Positions 60,375-64,000 of a stretch of DNA of 64,000 bases are shown here, one piece after another. A model generated the notes under the pieces. The model was not told where the DNA came from, searched no databases, and saw nothing but the letters and a program-made list of their open reading frames with translations. The stretch covers positions 372,001 through 436,000 of the forward strand of contig NZ_NESM01000002.1 in NCBI RefSeq assembly GCF_002778285.1. The letters run 5' to 3'. The translations under genes were made by a program, and so were the position numbers. This DNA is from Limnohabitans sp. 15K (GTDB lineage: Bacteria; Pseudomonadota; Gammaproteobacteria; Burkholderiales; Burkholderiaceae_C). Position 1 is the stretch's first letter. Every line of letters begins with the position of its first letter.

Positions 60375-61142
60375 TCAAGCCGTAAAAGGTTGCCTAACTT
60401 GTACACCTGCAGCAGCCAGTGCAGCTTTTGCCCCTGCAGGGGTTTGTTCGGTGAAATGAAAAATACTCGCTGCTGCTACTGCTGAAGCACCTGCTTGGGT
60501 CACAGCTTCAACCATATGTTGGTAGTTACCTGCACCGCCCGACGCAATGACAGGTATCTTGACTGCATTGACAATAGCCTCAATCAGCTGCAAGTCATAT
60601 CCTTGCATGGTGCCATCTCTATCGATCGAGGTGATGAGAATTTCGCCCGCACCGCGGTCCGCCAATTCACGCACCCAAGCAACGACCTCTCGCCCTGTGG
60701 CTTGCAGTCCAGCATGGCTAAAGCAAAGCCAAGCACCATCTTGAAAGCGAACGTCCACACTGGCAACTACGCACTGGGCACCATGGCGGTTGGCAATTTC
60801 GTTGATGAAATGGGGCTTCGCGTAGGCAGCAGTGTTAACAGCAACCTTATCGGCGCCTGCTCTCAACAGTAGCTGCACTTGATCGATGTGCGCGACGCCA
60901 CCGCCCACGGTCAGAGGTACGAAGCAATCTTGCCCGAATTCGGCAATCGATTCAAAGTCTGGGTCGTCCGAAGACAAATGGGCAACGATATCCAACAAAG
61001 CGAGTTCATCCACTTCGCGCTGGTTGTAAACCTTCACAGCCGGCAACACAGGTCCCACTCGACGCCAACTGTCAAAAGCGACACCTTTGACCAAACCAAA
61101 TTGCTTCCACAGAAGGGTTGGAATAACTCGAACCTTCAACAT
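60375..61142 (-). CDS. hisF: HisF-like subunit of sugar amidination system (WbuZ-type)
   Basis: 255 residues, HisF barrel: RVIPTLLWKQFGLVKGVAFD, VYNQREVDELALLDIVA, VPLTVGGGVAHIDQVQLLLR, GADKVAVNTAA, VVASVDVRF, GAGEILITSIDRDGTMQGYD, IPVIASGGAGNYQHM. In histidine biosynthesis the catalytic Asp follows CLD; here that position is Leu (PTLLWK), as in the WbpG/WbuX-linked paralogues that only deliver ammonia. The second Asp (SVDVRF) is kept. It overlaps the hisH-like gene by seven bases and lies within the pseudaminic operon, so a role in histidine synthesis is unlikely. Confidence 0.88.
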   Translation of the reverse strand: MLKVRVIPTLLWKQFGLVKGVAFDSWRRVGPVLPAVKVYNQREVDELALLDIVAHLSSDDPDFESIAEFGQDCFVPLTVGGGVAHIDQVQLLLRAGADKVAVNTAAYAKPHFINEIANRHGAQCVVASVDVRFQDGAWLCFSHAGLQATGREVVAWVRELADRGAGEILITSIDRDGTMQGYDLQLIEAIVNAVKIPVIASGGAGNYQHMVEAVTQAGASAVAAASIFHFTEQTPAGAKAALAAAGVQVRQPFTA

Positions 61143-61774
61143 GACGGCCCCTCAATGAAGTTTTTGAGCACTTTGAAGCCGGCTTTGGAGCTTTTCTCTG
61201 GATGAAACTGCGTGCCCCAAACGTGACCCCTTCGCACAGCCGCCGTAACTGTTATGCCGTAGTCTGTGGTGGCAATCACGTCAGTGGCGTTTTGCACTTG
61301 AAAGGCGTAGCTATGTACAAAGTAAAAATCAGTCTCAGGGGGTATTTCGTGGAACAAATGGTCATTTGACTGGCCACTCGTCACCGCATTCCAACCTGCA
61401 TGCGGCACTCGTAGTTGACAACCTAAAGCACCCAAATGTTTGACTTGCCCTGGCACAAAACCCAAACCAGCAATTGGTTCATCGTTGTCTGAACCCTCGG
61501 TGCTGCTATCGGCCAACAATTGCATACCGACACAAACCCCCAGAAGCGGTCTGTTGTACCCCACCACCGCTTCTTTGAGGGCCCCGATCCAATGCCCAGA
61601 CTCCAGCATTCGAACACAGTCGGCAAAGTTACCAACGCCCGGCAATATCAGACAATCGGCAGCGCGCAAGTCCGACGGGCGGTTGATCAACAATGGCGCT
61701 ACACGCAGTAACTCTAAAGCCCGCATCACTGAGCCTAAATTTCCCACACCGTAATCGATGACACCAACTTTCAT
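61136..61774 (-). CDS. hisH: HisH-like glutamine amidotransferase subunit (WbuY-type)
   Basis: 212 residues, class I glutaminase. Catalytic triad: C81 in LGVCVGMQLL, H191 and E193 in GTQFHPEKSSKAG. N-terminal GVIDYGVGNLGSVMRALELL and LILPGVGNFADCVRMLE are HisH hallmarks. It releases ammonia from glutamine for the amidotransferase at 61785-62936, channelled through the HisF-like partner. The three genes are adjacent, as in WbpG-HisH2-HisF2 of Pseudomonas. Confidence 0.9.
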   Translation of the reverse strand: MKVGVIDYGVGNLGSVMRALELLRVAPLLINRPSDLRAADCLILPGVGNFADCVRMLESGHWIGALKEAVVGYNRPLLGVCVGMQLLADSSTEGSDNDEPIAGLGFVPGQVKHLGALGCQLRVPHAGWNAVTSGQSNDHLFHEIPPETDFYFVHSYAFQVQNATDVIATTDYGITVTAAVRRGHVWGTQFHPEKSSKAGFKVLKNFIEGPSC

Positions 61775-61784
61775 TGCTTATCGC

Positions 61785-62936
61785 TTAGACATTGTCGTAA
61801 TTGATTTTGGTCAAATTCCCTCGACGGTCTTTTTCTAAAGCACCACTTACATCGCGTTTGAAAATTTTCTTATTCGTAAACTGATCACATAGGCGAATGA
61901 ACTCCTCAACCGACATATCAAGCGGCTGCAAAATGTCTTTCAAAGGCTTACCTAAATATTCCCAAGGAAACAACCCGTCTAAGCGCTTGACAGCTTCAAT
62001 CCCGTCTTGCCGAGTCAACCGACCACGGCGAATATGCAAACAAGCCAAGTCAGTTGCTCTTCCAAAACCAAACTTCAAAAATTTAAAATAGTCGTGAATA
62101 CCTGTGTGATGGTTGTCCAAATTCTCATAGTTCACCATCGATCCCTCAACCACCTTGTGGTACGTATGAAAACCGTTGGCTTGGGCGATCAATGTATTAG
62201 ACAATCCATCCCAAGGAATGTAATGGCCCAAAAACAAGCCGGTCACTCCAACCCGTTGCAACTCTTCATCAGTGGGGTATGTGTATGGAATGAGATGCTT
62301 AGCCTCAATGCCTTCTTGACCAATCAGGTCTGCAACGCGCATACCCAACATTCCACCAAACTCCTCAAGCCAACGACGCGTGAGAACGTTGTTTTCCGCT
62401 GCCGCCGCGGGACCACCGTACTCGTTTTGTGAGTTTTCCCCCCAAACGATTAAGGGCACATTAAATTGAACTGCGGCACGGACCGGTATCGTGAAAATAC
62501 CCACGTGTTCCGGCCATGAAATATCTCCCACTTGAGTCAACCCAACACGGTTAAGCTTGGCACGAATCAGAGGGTTGGGCGACACCTCGATGTAATCAAC
62601 GCCCAAATGCTTGAGGTTCTCAATATTGGTTCTACCCAATGGGGAAAGATCACAAGTTGTAGATGTAACGCACAGTGGGTTCAACCCCAACTGAAGCATG
62701 CGCACCACTTGGTACGTGCTGTCCTTGCCGCCGCTAACCGGAACGATGCAATCCCAATTGGCGCCATTTTTCTGACGGTATTTATCAAGCAGCTTTAAAA
62801 GTTCTTGATATCGGACATCCCAATCAACATCTTTTCGCTTCTCAAAGCTTCTGCATGCGTTACAAATTCCATGTTCATCTAAATGAAGGTCCGGCTTGGT
62901 GTCTGGCATGACGCAGCATTTGCAATATTTGAGCAT
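61785..62936 (-). CDS. wbuX: N-acetyl sugar amidotransferase (WbuX/WbpG/PseA type)
   Basis: 383 residues. N-terminal zinc-type Cys cluster (YCKCCVMPDTKPD, then CNAC at 25-28) and an N-type ATP-pyrophosphatase loop PVSGGKDST at about 66-74, followed by LCVTSTTCDLSPLGRTNIEN, LIVWGENSQNEYGG. This family converts an N-acetyl group into an acetamidino group with ATP and ammonia. In Campylobacter PseA makes the acetamidino form of pseudaminic acid. Hence the flagellin sugar is probably amidinated. Confidence 0.9.
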   Translation of the reverse strand: MLKYCKCCVMPDTKPDLHLDEHGICNACRSFEKRKDVDWDVRYQELLKLLDKYRQKNGANWDCIVPVSGGKDSTYQVVRMLQLGLNPLCVTSTTCDLSPLGRTNIENLKHLGVDYIEVSPNPLIRAKLNRVGLTQVGDISWPEHVGIFTIPVRAAVQFNVPLIVWGENSQNEYGGPAAAAENNVLTRRWLEEFGGMLGMRVADLIGQEGIEAKHLIPYTYPTDEELQRVGVTGLFLGHYIPWDGLSNTLIAQANGFHTYHKVVEGSMVNYENLDNHHTGIHDYFKFLKFGFGRATDLACLHIRRGRLTRQDGIEAVKRLDGLFPWEYLGKPLKDILQPLDMSVEEFIRLCDQFTNKKIFKRDVSGALEKDRRGNLTKINYDNV

Positions 62937-62954
62937 ATCAACAATTCCTAAAAT

Positions 62955-63575
62955 TTAATTTTTTTCCATCAGAAACCAAGTGATGTCATCTTGGGGGAAA
63001 TTCGGGTCACGTCTGTATGCAAAACCATAGTCAATCAATTTGAGTTGCGGATGTCTGTCCATCAGTTCACCAGCAAAGTCTCGCTTAAAAAGGCGATCGC
63101 TGTGGCCCCTATAAGGGATTGCAACTGGAGCCGGGTTGTAATACTCAGCCACCAACAAGTACCGACCGCATGCGGAGAACAATTTGTCGTACACCTGCGG
63201 TAACACCTCTGGATTCAAGTGAATCAGGACTCCTTTGATCAAAGTCAGGTCCCATTGCTGTAAAGGAGAGAAATCCAAAATAGACTGGTTGTGAACTTGC
63301 TCGGCTGGAATAACCTTACCCAACTCTCCTGCCGCGTCTGCGTTTATTTCAATGGCATGGGCTTCGAGCCCTGGATGCAAAAGTTTCAACGCCTTGATAT
63401 TCATGCCGATGTTGGCACCAAATTCGATGCAAGTCTTGAACCCCTTAGCTTGATGTAAAGCCTTGGAAAAAAAAGCCAAGTTTGAAGCCAACAATGCATC
63501 ACCTTGGTTTCGCTGTATGTATTCGGTTCCAAAATTACCTGCCCAAAATTCTTCTTGATCGGTTTTATAGGTCAT
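62955..63575 (-). CDS. Pseudaminic acid biosynthesis-associated methylase
   Basis: 206 residues. A class I methyltransferase fold: SAM motif I CIEFGANIGMNIKALKLL, acidic motif AHAIEINADAAGEL, then FSPLQQWDLTLIKGVLIHLN and LFKRDFAGELMDRHPQLKLI. The N-terminus QEEFWAGNFGTEYIQRNQG matches the family of methylases found beside pse genes. Its exact substrate is unknown; it may O- or N-methylate the nonulosonic acid or its amidine. Its start overlaps the pseF stop (ATGA 63572-63575). Confidence 0.88.
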   Translation of the reverse strand: MTYKTDQEEFWAGNFGTEYIQRNQGDALLASNLAFFSKALHQAKGFKTCIEFGANIGMNIKALKLLHPGLEAHAIEINADAAGELGKVIPAEQVHNQSILDFSPLQQWDLTLIKGVLIHLNPEVLPQVYDKLFSACGRYLLVAEYYNPAPVAIPYRGHSDRLFKRDFAGELMDRHPQLKLIDYGFAYRRDPNFPQDDITWFLMEKN

Positions 63576-64000
63576 AACATTCTTTCTGTAGATTGATTGA
63601 GAATTTCAAACATCATTTCGGCACGAACCCAGTCATCTATGGTGTCGATATCTTGTACTCTGTACCGAGGTAACACGATGGGCGTTGAGACTTGCGAAAA
63701 CAAGGGCGTTGCAGACAACCAAGCTTCAGCCCTTCCCCAATAGAACTGCCCTGCATCGTGATAGGCATTCTCGAGGTCTTGTGAGCGTGTGTTGAATTGC
63801 GCAGGGTTGAACATATCGATGCGCTGCTGGTCTGTGATTCGAAACGACCTTTGAATGGGAGCTGCAAAATTGGTCACCGTAAACGCGTATTGAGCGCCAG
63901 AACGTTGCAATAGTTCCAGGCCTCGGCGCAAGTCTTCGGCCTGCACAAAAGGTGCCGTGGCATACAAGCAGCAAGCAAATTGCACAGAACCAAACTGCTG
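63572..64000 (-). CDS. pseF: Pseudaminic acid cytidylyltransferase PseF, C-terminal part
   Basis: About 142 residues; the 5' end is beyond base 64000. The frame is open to the edge (QQFGSVQFACCLYATAPFVQ) and matches the CMP-sialic-acid-synthetase family: YATAPFVQAEDLRRGLELL, AYHDAGQFYWGRAEAWL, RVQDIDTIDDWVRAEMMFE. It activates pseudaminic acid with CTP. The order pseF, methylase, amidotransferase, hisH, hisF, pseG, pseH, pseI, maf runs on the minus strand; pseB and pseC are expected further upstream, outside the window. Confidence 0.93.
   Translation of the reverse strand, partial: QQFGSVQFACCLYATAPFVQAEDLRRGLELLQRSGAQYAFTVTNFAAPIQRSFRITDQQRIDMFNPAQFNTRSQDLENAYHDAGQFYWGRAEAWLSATPLFSQVSTPIVLPRYRVQDIDTIDDWVRAEMMFEILNQSTERML

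Noticed and set aside
60375..61774. hisF and hisH as part of histidine biosynthesis
   Set aside because: No other his genes are near, the HisF catalytic Asp is absent, and they sit between a sugar amidotransferase and pseG.
1..64000. CRISPR arrays, tRNA or rRNA genes, insertion sequences or prophage genes
   Set aside because: I saw no direct-repeat/spacer pattern, no tRNA-like cloverleaf or CCA end, and no transposase or integrase protein among the reading frames.

Overview
The window is a nearly uninterrupted motility and chemotaxis region from a Gram-negative bacterium. Gene content, protein style and organisation fit a betaproteobacterium of the Burkholderiales, most likely Comamonadaceae (a freshwater Limnohabitans/Rhodoferax-like organism). 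This assignment is inferred from protein features and cannot be proved without a search.

Layout. 1-4184: end of fliM, then fliN-O-P-Q-R-flhB (motor switch and type III export gate). 4181-7219: three translationally coupled genes of unknown role: a DamX-like protein with a degenerate ATPase and a SPOR domain, a basic disordered protein, and a coiled-coil membrane protein. 7239-8584 (minus): an Adhesin_E-like protein and a FemAB-like acyltransferase. 8672-11300: small membrane ORF, motA, motB and an unknown anchored protein. 11375-12646 (minus): sigma-54 activator of FleQ/FlrA type. 12974-16715: LPP20 lipoprotein (FlgP-like), FlgT-like, LysM-like, FliK-like and a free FlhB C-terminal domain. 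16759-18457 (minus): flgN, flgM, flgA. 18757-31636: flgBCDEFGHIJKL and fliD, preceded by a strong sigma-54 promoter. 31666-33384 (minus): two cyclic-nucleotide-binding-domain proteins and a class I cyclic-nucleotide phosphodiesterase-like protein. 33726-53007: three chemoreceptors, a large histidine kinase with stand-alone receivers, a receiver-adenylate cyclase, an Aer-type PAS protein, a triple CheW, CheR, CheB, a receiver, CheA and a CheW-like protein. 53979-55345: flaG and fliC. 55907-64000 (minus): Maf flagellin glycosyltransferase and a pseudaminic-acid pathway with an amidination module.

How it works together. A FleQ-type activator with sigma-54 would start the hook-basal-body operon. 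FlgM holds back FliA until export begins. FliA (sigma-28) then acts on promoters of the form T[CA]AAG-N14-[GA]CCGATT, which I can see before motAB, flgM, fliD, flaG and fliC. The flagellin is short and probably decorated with an amidinated pseudaminic acid. The least conventional part is an apparent cAMP circuit inside the motility region: an ATP-type class III cyclase fused to a receiver, two cNMP-domain proteins (one with an intact binding cassette, one degenerate), and a phosphodiesterase of the class I (animal-type) motif pattern. Other points are the SPOR protein in the export operon, the split Aer receptor, the triple-CheW scaffold, oversized hook and hook-junction proteins, and an FlgJ without its muramidase domain.
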